From Myxococcaceae bacterium (lineage in GTDB: Bacteria; Myxococcota; Myxococcia; Myxococcales; Myxococcaceae), in NCBI GenBank assembly GCA_017881265.1, contig JADGRA010000067.1, forward strand, positions 1-64,000: 64,000 nucleotides of DNA, written 5' to 3'. Shown in pieces: positions 19,721-27,732 of the stretch; position 1 is the stretch's first letter; every line of letters begins with the position of its first letter. Below the pieces are notes generated by a model. The model did no database searches and had not been told where the DNA came from. It was given only the letters and a program-made list of their open reading frames with translations. Made by a program: the position numbers and the translations under genes.

Positions 19721-19745
19721 CAGGGCCGCCCCGCAGCCCCCTGGA
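19721..19745 (+). terminator. Possible weak hairpin after rpoD
   Basis: CCAGGG and CCCTGG flank a ~13-base C-rich spacer between the rpoD stop and the next start. There is no T-run, so this is at best a weak or Rho-assisted terminator. Confidence 0.25.
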
Positions 19746-19752
19746 AGCGACG

Positions 19753-20079
19753 GTGGCCCGCGTGGTGCGGGCTATTCCCAAGGGCCGCGTCCTCTCCTAC
19801 TCCCGCGTGGCCGTGCTGGCCGGCATCGCCGGCCGGGCGCGGCTGGTGGGCAAGGTGCTGGGACGCACCGGCACCGGCCTCCCCTGGTGGCGCGTGGTAC
19901 GCGCCGACCGCACCCTGGCCAGTCCGGTGGCCCAGCTGCAGGCCCGGCGCCTCCTCCGGGAGGGCGTCCTGTTGAAGGGCGGCCGCGTCATGGCGGCCTA
20001 CGTGCTGCCCGTGGGGGACAGCCGGCTGCTTCGCGCCCTGGGACGCAGCCGCCCCCGTCCGTCCCGCCGCGCACGCTGA
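19753..20079 (+). CDS. Alkyltransferase-like (MGMT-family) DNA-binding protein lacking the acceptor Cys
   Basis: A 108-residue protein with the C-terminal MGMT fold: [21 protein letters not shown] (helix-turn-helix with Arg finger region) and [11 protein letters not shown]. Where methyltransferases have PCHRV, this has PWWRVV, so the methyl-accepting Cys is Trp and alkyl transfer is not expected. That is the hallmark of ATL proteins, which bind O6-alkylguanine and hand the lesion to nucleotide excision repair (family knowledge). GTG start with GGAAG upstream. It lies 35 bp after rpoD and may be co-transcribed. Confidence 0.75.
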   Translation: MARVVRAIPKGRVLSYSRVAVLAGIAGRARLVGKVLGRTGTGLPWWRVVRADRTLASPVAQLQARRLLREGVLLKGGRVMAAYVLPVGDSRLLRALGRSRPRPSRRAR

Positions 20080-20149
20080 CTCGCACGCCGCCAGCCCGTG
20101 TCGCTATGCTTGGCGGGCGGCAACTCTTCTTTTTGCCGAGGGCGAGGGC

Positions 20150-21046
20150 ATGGCGAAAGGCTTCCGGGACTTCATCGCGCCGTACCGGGTGGACAGCGGG
20201 AAGGGCTTCCGGCTGAAGGACTGGGACCCGGGCGACACCGGGGGCCTGCAGGAAGAGGCGGCCAAGCAGATGCTCGCCGAGGAGGTGGCGCTGCTGAGTG
20301 AGTTGCAGGAGAAGCTGTACGCCCAAGACAGCTGGGCGCTGCTCGCCATCCTCCAGGGCATGGACGCCGCCGGGAAGGACGGCACTGTCAAGCACGTCAT
20401 GTCGGGCGTCAACCCGGCTGGCTGCGAGGTGACGTCCTTCCGAACGCCGTCCGAGGAGGAGCTGGACCACGACTACCTGTGGCGCGCCGTGCGCGCCTTC
20501 CCGGAACGCGGGCGGATTGGGATTTTCAACCGCTCCTACTACGAGGAGGTGCTGGTGGTGCGGGTGCACCCGGCCTTGTTGTGGAAGCAGAAAATCCCCC
20601 ACCCCCTGGTGGGCAAGGACCTCTGGACGCAGCGCTACGAGGACATGGTGGCGCTCGAGCGCTACCTGTGCCGCAACGGCATCGCGCTGCGGAAGTTCTT
20701 CCTCCACCTCTCGCACGGCGAGCAGCGCCGGCGGCTGCTGCAGCGGCTGGAGGACCCGAAGCGCACCTGGAAATTCTCCGCCGCCGACGCCGAGGAACGG
20801 CGCTACTGGGACGCCTACCTGGAGGCGTACGAGGAGGCCATCCGCGACACCGCCACCGAGGAGGCGCCCTGGTACGTGGTGCCGGCGGACAACAAGTGGT
20901 TCACGCGCCTGGTGGTGGCCGGCACGCTGGTGCAGGCCCTGGAGGAGATGAAGCTCGCCTTCCCCACCGTCGACGCGAAGAAGCGCCGGAACCTCGACAC
21001 CTTCCGCGTTGCCCTGCAGAAAAAGGGCAAGTCGAAGAAGGCCTAG
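20150..21046 (+). CDS. ppk2: PPK2-family polyphosphate:nucleotide phosphotransferase
   Basis: A 298-residue kinase. It has Walker A GMDAAGKDGTVKHVMSG, the Walker B/lid region GRIGIFNRSYYEEVLVVRVH, and conserved WKFSAADAEERRYWDAY. PPK2 enzymes phosphorylate nucleoside mono- or diphosphates from polyphosphate; length and sequence suggest a single-domain class I-III enzyme, with class not decidable by eye. ATG start with GAGGGCGAGGGC upstream. The TAG shares the tetranucleotide CTAG with the stop of the opposing beta-barrel gene. Confidence 0.9.
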   Translation: MAKGFRDFIAPYRVDSGKGFRLKDWDPGDTGGLQEEAAKQMLAEEVALLSELQEKLYAQDSWALLAILQGMDAAGKDGTVKHVMSGVNPAGCEVTSFRTPSEEELDHDYLWRAVRAFPERGRIGIFNRSYYEEVLVVRVHPALLWKQKIPHPLVGKDLWTQRYEDMVALERYLCRNGIALRKFFLHLSHGEQRRRLLQRLEDPKRTWKFSAADAEERRYWDAYLEAYEEAIRDTATEEAPWYVVPADNKWFTRLVVAGTLVQALEEMKLAFPTVDAKKRRNLDTFRVALQKKGKSKKA

Positions 21047-22428
21047 AAGTCCAAACGCACCACGGCACGGCCGCCGATGAGCTGGTCCTTGGCATTGGTC
21101 GCCGTGTAGACGACCGTGGGGTCCGCGGTGAGTGAGTAGTTGGTGGTGGAGTACTCGCCGTACAGGCGCAGGCTGAGCGGGCCGATAATATAGAAGCCGA
21201 AGCCCAGCTCCCCCTCCAGCGCGTAGGCACTGCCCGAGTTGTAGAAGGTGGGGTTGGTGTTGCCGACCAGCTGGTTCTTCTGGAACCAGTACACGTAGTC
21301 CCCGCCGATGAGGATGAGGAACCAGCTGCCGATGGGAATCTCCAGCTTCAGCCCGGCCGAGACGCCCAGCAGGTTGGAGTTGGCAAGCCCGGGGAAGGCG
21401 GTGGAGGCGTTGCTGACGACGAAGCGGTAGGTGCGAAAGGCCACCGGGATGACGATGGCGAAGTCGGAGTACTTCACCGGACGGATGCGGGCCTCCAGGC
21501 CGGCGGCTCCCATGCCGAAGTTGGTGGACTGCTGGGTGCCGGTGGCCGGCTGCTGACTCTGCAGCCCGATGGCGAACTGGTAGTTGGCAAAAATGCCCAG
21601 GCCGGTGAAGAAGCCGCCCGACTTGGCGAAGGGGTAGAACTCAAGCCCGAGCATCACCATGCCGATGACGTTGGCGTTGTAGGTGAGCAGGTTCTCCGTC
21701 GCGCCGGTGGGGTAGGTGTAGCTGAGCTGGCGGTTGAGGAAGGTGCCGCCCAATTCCACCGAGAACATCGGCTGGCCGCGCACGCCCCCGGCGTTGGTGG
21801 GCGGGGTGGCGTCGACGGCGACCGGCGTGTCGGCCAGCGTCTTTTCCGGGACGGCGCCGGGCGGGGGCGGGATGGCCGTCGTCGTCTCGAGGCCGGTGGG
21901 CGGCGGCGCCGTCACCATGGGCGAGGTGGGCGTGGTGGTGGCCAGCGGCGCCGGGGCCTTGGCGGTCTCCGCCGCGGCGATGGCGGCCACGCCGGACACG
22001 TCCTCGGAGAAGCCCAGCACCGGACCCGTCTCGTGCACCACCTGCGTGACGGCCAGGCTGCTCAAGTTGCGCTTGGAGGTGAGTGGGAAGCTCCACGTCT
22101 GCGTCGGCTTGGAGGAGCCGCTCAGCAGGGCGACGCCCGCGGTGTAGCCCTTCTTCGTCTTGGTGATGCTGGTGGTGAAGATGCCGGCGACGCGCTCCTT
22201 CTTCGCCTTCTTGAAGTCCGGCTTCTTGTTGGTGGACACCTTGGCGTACGGGACGCACACGTACACCTTGCAGAGCTGGCCGTTGAGCTGGCTGCCCACC
22301 GCGTTGTTCTTGTCCCCGTGGACCGGCGCCAGAGAGATTCGCGGAGGCGAACCTGCCCCTTGGGCCAACGCCACGCTGGCCAGCCCCACTGTCGCCAGGA
22401 CTGCAAAACCCACCGAGACTCGCATCAT
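21043..22428 (-). CDS. Outer-membrane beta-barrel protein
   Basis: A 461-residue exported protein with signal peptide MMRVSVGFAVLATVGLASVALA. Residues about 25-130 form a Lys-rich N-terminal region. A Thr/Pro-rich linker follows (about 140-200). The C-terminal half (about 205-461) has alternating strands such as PMFSVELGGTFLNRQLSYTY and ends in GRAVVRLDF, an aromatic C-terminus typical of barrels inserted by BamA. The function is unknown. ATG 22428 is preferred over the longer track start because AAGGGGCAGG lies just upstream and the signal peptide begins there. It is convergent with ppk2. Confidence 0.7.
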   Translation of the reverse strand: MMRVSVGFAVLATVGLASVALAQGAGSPPRISLAPVHGDKNNAVGSQLNGQLCKVYVCVPYAKVSTNKKPDFKKAKKERVAGIFTTSITKTKKGYTAGVALLSGSSKPTQTWSFPLTSKRNLSSLAVTQVVHETGPVLGFSEDVSGVAAIAAAETAKAPAPLATTTPTSPMVTAPPPTGLETTTAIPPPPGAVPEKTLADTPVAVDATPPTNAGGVRGQPMFSVELGGTFLNRQLSYTYPTGATENLLTYNANVIGMVMLGLEFYPFAKSGGFFTGLGIFANYQFAIGLQSQQPATGTQQSTNFGMGAAGLEARIRPVKYSDFAIVIPVAFRTYRFVVSNASTAFPGLANSNLLGVSAGLKLEIPIGSWFLILIGGDYVYWFQKNQLVGNTNPTFYNSGSAYALEGELGFGFYIIGPLSLRLYGEYSTTNYSLTADPTVVYTATNAKDQLIGGRAVVRLDF

Positions 22429-22507
22429 CCTGCCCCTTGTTTCGTTGAAGTGGAGGCGCACCTAGCGGCTGCGGCCCAAGGCACCTTCCAGCAGCTAGAT
22501 GAGACCC

Positions 22508-22526
22508 TGCCCGGGCCACCCGGGCA
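22508..22526. terminator. 8-bp GC hairpin between the tRNA and the beta-barrel gene
   Basis: TGCCCGGG and CCCGGGCA flank the loop CCA, a perfect stem. It lies downstream of the lipase-maturation-factor gene on the minus strand and upstream of the beta-barrel gene, so it may terminate or insulate minus-strand transcription. There is no T-run. Confidence 0.4.
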
Positions 22527-22594
22527 AGCAATCTTCCGCCCCACACCCGGTGCCCCGCGGTGTACAAGTGTGGGCAGCCCGCGCGCTGCTGACG

Positions 22595-22667
22595 GGGCCC
22601 TTAGCTCAGCGGTCAGAGCTGTCGGCTCATAACCGATTGGTCCCTGGTTCGAATCCAGGAGGGCCCA
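22595..22667 (+). tRNA. tRNA with CAU anticodon, probably tRNA-Ile2 (lysidine type)
   Basis: The cloverleaf is complete. Acceptor GGGCCCT pairs with AGGGCCC, discriminator A; D-arm GCTC/GAGC; anticodon stem GTCGG/CCGAT with loop CTCATAA (anticodon 22628-22630); T-arm CCTGG-TTCGAAT-CCAGG. CCA is not encoded. The acceptor starts GGGCCCTTAGCTCAG and the variable loop TGGTC resembles E. coli tRNA-Ile2. The pairs C4-G69 and C5-G68 are those reported to mark TilS substrates. An elongator tRNA-Met remains possible. Confidence 0.9.
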
Positions 22668-24117
22668 CATCTTCCACTGACACGAGCCGCCCGTTGCGCA
22701 GGGCGAGGGTCGGGCAGAAGGCCTCCGCCCCGCCTGCGAAGGACGGCCACGGCTGTCCCCGGACGGGAGGCAGCACCGCGCGGCGCACCGAACGCAAGAA
22801 GCGCGGCGGGGCGCCCGGCGCGGGGGACGCCAATAGCCGCCACACCGGGACGTCCAGCGCAAGCAGCCGCCGCGCGAACGCGAAGAACCACGGCGAGGCC
22901 CGGCAGGGCCCCAGCGCCGCGAACCACATCTGCCAGTCCAGCCGCGGCATGTCCGGCGCCACCCACGAGGCCGAGGCGTCATCCGGCTTGTCCCGGAAGC
23001 GCAGCGGCCGCCACGCCTGGCCGTCGTCACTCACCTCCAGGCGGATTTCATCCCGGTGTTTCGTCATGACGGCGAAGAGGCCGTAGCGGTTGACGATGCC
23101 CAGGGGCGCCAGCGTCTCCAGCACCGGGGACAGCGGCGAAGGGCCCCCAAGCCCCTCGACGAAGGTGGCCAGCCCCAGCACGGCCAGCGCGCCGGCCAGA
23201 AGCCGCACCGGCCAGCCGGAGGGCCCCGCGGGTCGCGCCCGCCGCCCCCGCAGCAAAAGCCGCCCCAGCGCGCCGAGGTCTCTGTCCTCCAGCATGGCCG
23301 CCACCAGCACCAGCGAAAGCAGGTTGAAGAAGCCGTAGTTGCCCGTCAGGGCGATGACGACTTGCAGAAGCGCCAGGGCCAGGGCCCCGGCCAGACGCAC
23401 AGGGCGCGGGCCGAACAGGCACAGGGGCCCAAGCAGCTCCACCGCCAGCGTCAGCGCGCAGGCGGCGTCCAATAGGTGCACTGGCCAGACGGCGACCCAC
23501 AGCCCCACGGGCGTCGGCAGCGGCTGCGTCCAGAAGTGGTAGCGCAGCGCCACCAGGCTGCGCCAGGTGACGTCCCCGCTGAGCAGCTTCACCGCCCCGC
23601 TTGCCACGACAAGCCGCACCAGCAGCAGCTGCACGCACCACCAGGTGGCCCGGGACGGCGAGTCCCCCCAGCGTGGAAACAGCCCGGCCGGCGCCACCAA
23701 CAGGGCGAGGACGCCGGCTTCTGTCAGAAGCGCGTCCCACTGGTAGTGCCAGAAGACGTTGCCGGCGCTCACCAGCGAGATGTGCAGCACGCAGGCCAGC
23801 GCAAGGCAGACGCGCGGGCCGACGCCGAGGGTGGCCAGCACTCCAACGAGGGCGCCCAAAAGGCACAGGGCGCGCAGCGCGCCGGCACTGGCGTCGAGCC
23901 AAAACACCGACGGCACGGCCCAGCCGGCGCGAAAGGGGCCCCAGGCCGCGGCGGCCGAACGCAACAGGCCGGAGGCCGGCGCGATGCCGTCCGGGCCGAT
24001 GAGGCCTTGCACCTGGCCCAGCGCCGAGAGGAAGGCGAGGGCGAAGCACAGCCCGACGCCGGAGACGAGGAGGCGACGCGGCGCTGAGCGAGTCCTCACC
24101 GCGCCACGCGAGGCCAC
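22627..24117 (-). CDS. Lipase maturation factor family membrane protein
   Basis: A ~496-residue polytopic membrane protein with many hydrophobic segments between about 10 and 390. The C-terminal signature matches the LMF family: NRYGLFAVMTKHRDEIRLE, DDGQAWRPLRFRDKPDD and PRLDWQMWFAALG. The eukaryotic relative assists folding of secreted lipases in the ER; the bacterial role is unclear. GTG 24117 was chosen (GTG 24099 is another option), because upstream sequence belongs to ctaB. The last ~13 codons run antisense through the tRNA, and the TGA stop is the complement of bases in the anticodon loop. Confidence 0.8.
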   Translation of the reverse strand: MASRGAVRTRSAPRRLLVSGVGLCFALAFLSALGQVQGLIGPDGIAPASGLLRSAAAAWGPFRAGWAVPSVFWLDASAGALRALCLLGALVGVLATLGVGPRVCLALACVLHISLVSAGNVFWHYQWDALLTEAGVLALLVAPAGLFPRWGDSPSRATWWCVQLLLVRLVVASGAVKLLSGDVTWRSLVALRYHFWTQPLPTPVGLWVAVWPVHLLDAACALTLAVELLGPLCLFGPRPVRLAGALALALLQVVIALTGNYGFFNLLSLVLVAAMLEDRDLGALGRLLLRGRRARPAGPSGWPVRLLAGALAVLGLATFVEGLGGPSPLSPVLETLAPLGIVNRYGLFAVMTKHRDEIRLEVSDDGQAWRPLRFRDKPDDASASWVAPDMPRLDWQMWFAALGPCRASPWFFAFARRLLALDVPVWRLLASPAPGAPPRFLRSVRRAVLPPVRGQPWPSFAGGAEAFCPTLALRNGRLVSVEDVGPPGFEPGTNRL

Positions 24118-24128
24118 GCCCCAGCAGT

Positions 24129-25013
24129 TCAGGCGCGCGCCGTGGCGTTCAGGAACAGGGCGGCGAAGAGGACGGCCAGGTAGACGAGCGAGAAGAAGAA
24201 GCTTTTCCGGGCCCAGCCGCCGCCCAGCCGCTTCAGCACGCCCCACACCTGCACGGCGAGGAAGGCCGCGCCGAGCAGGATGGCCACCGCCAGGTAGAAC
24301 CGCCCGGCCACATGCAGCGGGAAGAGCACCATCGTCACCGGCACCAGGACGGCCGTGGTGGCCAGCATCCACCACCGGGCGGCGTTGTCGCCAAGGTGCA
24401 GGGGCACCGTCTTCAGGCCGGCCGCCCGGTATTCCACCTTGCGGAAGAGGGCGATGGCGAGGAAGTGCGGCAGCTGCCAGAAGACGAGGATGGCGAAGAG
24501 TGCCAGGCCCCCCGCATCCAGCCGCCCGGTGACGGCCGTCCAGCCCATCAGCGGTGGCAGGGCGCCGGGGATGGTGCCCACCAGCATCGCCGCGTCGGTG
24601 TGCCCCTTCAGCGGCGTGTAGACGAAGACGTAGGTGAGCAGCGCCAGCAGCCCGAGTCCCGTGGTGAGGAGGTTGCTCCCCAGGGCCAGCACCGGCAGGG
24701 ACACCGCGGCCAGGGCGATTGCGAAGCGCAGCGCCACCACCGGTTCCATCCGCCCTGCCGGCAGCGGCCGGTTCCGCGTGCGCGACATGGCCCGGTCGAC
24801 GTCACGCTCGACGTAGCAGTTGAGGGCATTGGCGGCGCCCACCGTGCCGGCCGTGCCCAGCAGCGTCAGCAGCCACCGGCCCGGCGTCAGCCCCCCGGGC
24901 GCAAGCCACAGTCCGCCGGCACAGGTGCACAGCACCAGGCTCGACAGCCGCGGCTTGGTCAGCGACACCAAGTCGCTGGCCGACAGCGGTCGATTCACCA
25001 CCTGGGCATTCAC
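24129..25013 (-). CDS. ctaB: Protoheme IX farnesyltransferase (heme O synthase)
   Basis: A ~294-residue UbiA-type prenyltransferase with about nine membrane segments. It attaches a farnesyl group to heme B to give heme O for terminal oxidases. Signatures are LTKPRLSSLVLCTC, the first Asp motif in NALNCYVERDVDRAMSRT with NRPLP, and VYTPLKGHT. GTG 25013 was preferred over TTG 25043 because GAGG lies about ten bases upstream and the family starts near there. No oxidase subunit genes are adjacent. The LMF gene follows 11 bp downstream on the same strand. Confidence 0.92.
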   Translation of the reverse strand: MNAQVVNRPLSASDLVSLTKPRLSSLVLCTCAGGLWLAPGGLTPGRWLLTLLGTAGTVGAANALNCYVERDVDRAMSRTRNRPLPAGRMEPVVALRFAIALAAVSLPVLALGSNLLTTGLGLLALLTYVFVYTPLKGHTDAAMLVGTIPGALPPLMGWTAVTGRLDAGGLALFAILVFWQLPHFLAIALFRKVEYRAAGLKTVPLHLGDNAARWWMLATTAVLVPVTMVLFPLHVAGRFYLAVAILLGAAFLAVQVWGVLKRLGGGWARKSFFFSLVYLAVLFAALFLNATARA

Positions 25014-25167
25014 GGAAGCGGGGCCTCGTGGCAGGACTGTCAAAGGGTAGACATCTACCGGGGGAGACGGCTTCCATCAAGTCCCGCCGCACTCTGGTGC
25101 GGCCGGGCCGGACACGGGCCACGGCGACGTAGCTGGGCGACGACGCGCGCACCCCGCGTCCGGCGCC

Positions 25168-27435
25168 TTATTGCGATTGCGCGATGCGTTGCGCCTCGCT
25201 GGCGTGCTCGCCACGCGGGTCCAGGCGCAGGTAGGCCAGCGCGCTCGCCCGCGCCTTGTCCTTCGCCTTCTTGTCCTGGGCCAAAAGGCGCGCGTAGAAG
25301 AAGTACGCCTCGGCGTAGTCGGCGTCGGTGTTTAGGGCCTTCTGGTAGGCCTCGTCGGCCTTGGTGCGGTCGCCCATCGCCTCGTAGGTGCGGCCAAGCT
25401 CGGTGAAGGTCTCCGCGATGCGTCGAGACTGGCCCAGGTATTCCTCGCTGGCCCGCGCTAGCTGCTTCTCGGACTCCTTCAGGTCGCCCTTCTCGCGGTA
25501 GGCAATGCCCAGCTGCAGCCGCGCATCCGGGTTGCGAGCCTTGGGGTCGGCCAGCGCCTTGTTGTACTGGGCGATGGCGTCGTCCAGCCGCCCCTGCCGC
25601 CGGTACGCCTGGCCCAGAAGCACCATCAGCTTCGGGCTGTCCGGCAGCGTCCGGATGGCCGTGACCAGGGCGTCCTGGGCCTCGCGGGCACCGTCCGGCT
25701 TCAGCATCAGCGCCCGCGCCAGGTCGACGTAGAACTGCGCGCGGGTGGGGTCCATCTTCACCGCCTCGCGCATCTCATGGATGCCGGCGTCGAGCTGTCC
25801 GTCCGCCACCAGGCGCTTGCCCTTCAGCAGCCGCAGCTCGGGGTTGTTGCGGTCGAGCGTGAAGGCTTCCTGCTCCTCCTTGGCCTCCAGCGCCACGGCG
25901 TCGGTGTGGTCCAGGGGCACGTTGGTGCGCTCGGCGAGCGTCTTCTGCTCGTCGGGCTTGAGGAGCGGGAGCGCCGCCTGCACGCGGGCGATGAGCAGCG
26001 CTCGCGCCATGTGGGCCACCGCCAGCTGCCGGGGGGATGGAGGCGGCTCGCCCTCCAGCAGCTTCTTGAGGTTGGCCGCGGCAGCCGGGTAACGCGCTGA
26101 GTTGTCCTGCTCGAGCAGCAGCAAGCTCAACCCCAGCAGCGAGGCGGAGTGGTCCCTCTCGTAGCGGAGGGCGAAGCCGAAGGCCTGCTCGGCGCCCCGC
26201 GTGTCGCCGCGGCGACGGTGCAGCGCTCCCAGCGCGGCGTAGATGCGCGGGTCGCTCGGGGCCAGCGCCTGGGCCTTCTCGAGGCTCTCCCGGGCGCGCT
26301 CCAGGTCTCCGGCATTCATCTGCACCAGGCCCAGCGTCAGGTACAGGAGCGAGGAGGCATGGCCCTCCTCGTCGAAGGTCTTCACCTGCCGTGACAGTTC
26401 TCCCAAGGCACGGGTGCCCTGCCCCGAGTACTGCTGCAGCAGCGCCTCGGCCGCGTACAGGTGGCTGTCCACCTCGCCGCCGGCCTTGGCTGCCTGCAGG
26501 TGTTCATCGGCGAAGCGCCGCGCGTCGTCCCCGTCCCCGTGCTCGCCCCAGCGGATGGCGTAGGCGTAGGCGAGGTAGGCATGGGGCGGGACCGCCTTGG
26601 GTTCCACTTCCAGGGCCTGCTCCGCGGCAGTGCACGCAAGCTTGTAGGAGGAGAAGCTGTCGTGCTTCAGCTGCTCGCTCGCCTCCTTCAGGTTGCGGCT
26701 GTAGATGTTGGCGCGCCGCGCATTCCACTGGCCCCAGACGTACAGGCCGGCCACCGTCAGCGCGGCCACCGCCAGCGCCACGAAGAAGGCCCGGGCAGCG
26801 CCCGAGCTGGCCTTGGCGTGTCGGCGCAGCCGCTCGTCCTCGTCCTCGGCTGCCCGCAGCGTCGTCCGCGACACCGTCGCGGCCGGAGCCCCGTTGACGG
26901 GCGTGCGTGCAAGCGGCACCTCCCCGGTGCGACCGGACCGGCCCGGGGGCCGCTCGACGGGCGCAGGAGGCGGCGGCGCGACCGGCTCGGGCGGCGGGGG
27001 CGGCCGCGGCAGCTCTACCTTCCACTGCGAGAGGAGCCCCAGCGTCTCGGGGTCTGCCGGCGCCGCTTCCCAGGCCTTGAGGAGGTTGGCCCGGCCCGGG
27101 GCCGCCTCCCCCGTCTTCATCTGCAGGGCGCCCAGCTGCCGCAGGATGGTGCGGTCGTCGGGAGCCACCTGCAGGGCGGCCAGCAACTCCTCGATGGCCT
27201 TCTTGTCCTTGCCCTGGTCGGCGTAGACGCGCGCCAGCAGCACGCGGGGGTCCGGACGCGTGGGGTGGGCCTTGACGCCCTTCTTGCAGACGACCATTGC
27301 CTCCATGAAGCGGCCCATGCCGAGGTAGGCCTCGGCCAGGGGGCGGTAGGCGTCCGAGCTCGGGTCCGAGGCAAAGGCATGCTCGAGTTTCGCGAGCTCT
27401 TGCGGGCTCGGCGTCTTTGCCGGGGAGGGATTCAT
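25168..27435 (-). CDS. Large TPR-repeat protein with one membrane segment
   Basis: A 755-residue protein. Residues about 1-130 hold TPR repeats (AYRPLAEAYLGMGRFMEAM and RVLLARVYADQGKDKKAIEEL). A Pro-rich linker follows (about 145-205), then a single membrane segment near 225-247 (AFFVALAVAALTVAGLYVW). About 500 residues of tandem TPRs come next, such as RIYAALGALHRRRGDTRGAEQAFG and LGIAYREKGDLKESEKQL. It is probably a membrane-tethered scaffold, with both sides carrying protein-binding repeats. No catalytic motif was seen. Function is unknown. Confidence 0.75.
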   Translation of the reverse strand: MNPSPAKTPSPQELAKLEHAFASDPSSDAYRPLAEAYLGMGRFMEAMVVCKKGVKAHPTRPDPRVLLARVYADQGKDKKAIEELLAALQVAPDDRTILRQLGALQMKTGEAAPGRANLLKAWEAAPADPETLGLLSQWKVELPRPPPPPEPVAPPPPAPVERPPGRSGRTGEVPLARTPVNGAPAATVSRTTLRAAEDEDERLRRHAKASSGAARAFFVALAVAALTVAGLYVWGQWNARRANIYSRNLKEASEQLKHDSFSSYKLACTAAEQALEVEPKAVPPHAYLAYAYAIRWGEHGDGDDARRFADEHLQAAKAGGEVDSHLYAAEALLQQYSGQGTRALGELSRQVKTFDEEGHASSLLYLTLGLVQMNAGDLERARESLEKAQALAPSDPRIYAALGALHRRRGDTRGAEQAFGFALRYERDHSASLLGLSLLLLEQDNSARYPAAAANLKKLLEGEPPPSPRQLAVAHMARALLIARVQAALPLLKPDEQKTLAERTNVPLDHTDAVALEAKEEQEAFTLDRNNPELRLLKGKRLVADGQLDAGIHEMREAVKMDPTRAQFYVDLARALMLKPDGAREAQDALVTAIRTLPDSPKLMVLLGQAYRRQGRLDDAIAQYNKALADPKARNPDARLQLGIAYREKGDLKESEKQLARASEEYLGQSRRIAETFTELGRTYEAMGDRTKADEAYQKALNTDADYAEAYFFYARLLAQDKKAKDKARASALAYLRLDPRGEHASEAQRIAQSQ

Positions 27436-27541
27436 GCGCGAGGGTCGGGGCCGGCAATCTAGAGGGAAACCGCTACCGCTGGAAGAACCACCGCTGGTGG
27501 TGCGAGCCGTACCTACGCCGGCGCCGCTCGGGCACCATCCG

Positions 27542-27571
27542 TTGACAGCTCCCGAGGTGCAGAAGTAGACG
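27542..27571 (+). promoter_or_regulatory. Candidate sigma-70 promoter for tRNA-Ala
   Basis: A perfect -35 hexamer TTGACA (27542-27547) is followed at 17-18 bases by a weak -10 (GTAGAC or TAGACG). Transcription would start about 15 bases before the tRNA. Confidence 0.5.
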
Positions 27572-27592
27572 CTGGGGCCCGTTCGGGTTCCC

Positions 27593-27665
<73 letters not shown>

Positions 27666-27717
27666 CTCGTGTCAGCCGTCCGGGGGTTCAGGTCCGCAGG
27701 GACCTGAACCCCACGAG
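27666..27717 (+). terminator. Strong stem-loop directly after tRNA-Ala
   Basis: GGGGTTCAGGTCC (27683-27695) and GGACCTGAACCCC (27700-27712) form a perfect 13-bp stem with tetraloop GCAG. CTCGTG (27666-27671) and CACGAG (27712-27717) can extend it. There is no T-run, so it may be a terminator, a 3' processing signal, or a leader hairpin for the gene starting at 27733. Confidence 0.6.
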
Positions 27718-27732
27718 CGCCGCTGGCTGCCC

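Noticed and set aside
22425-23030. ORF with the phrase DSNQGPIGYEPTALTA
   Set aside because: This is the well-known spurious translation of a tRNA and its flank, antisense to the tRNA.
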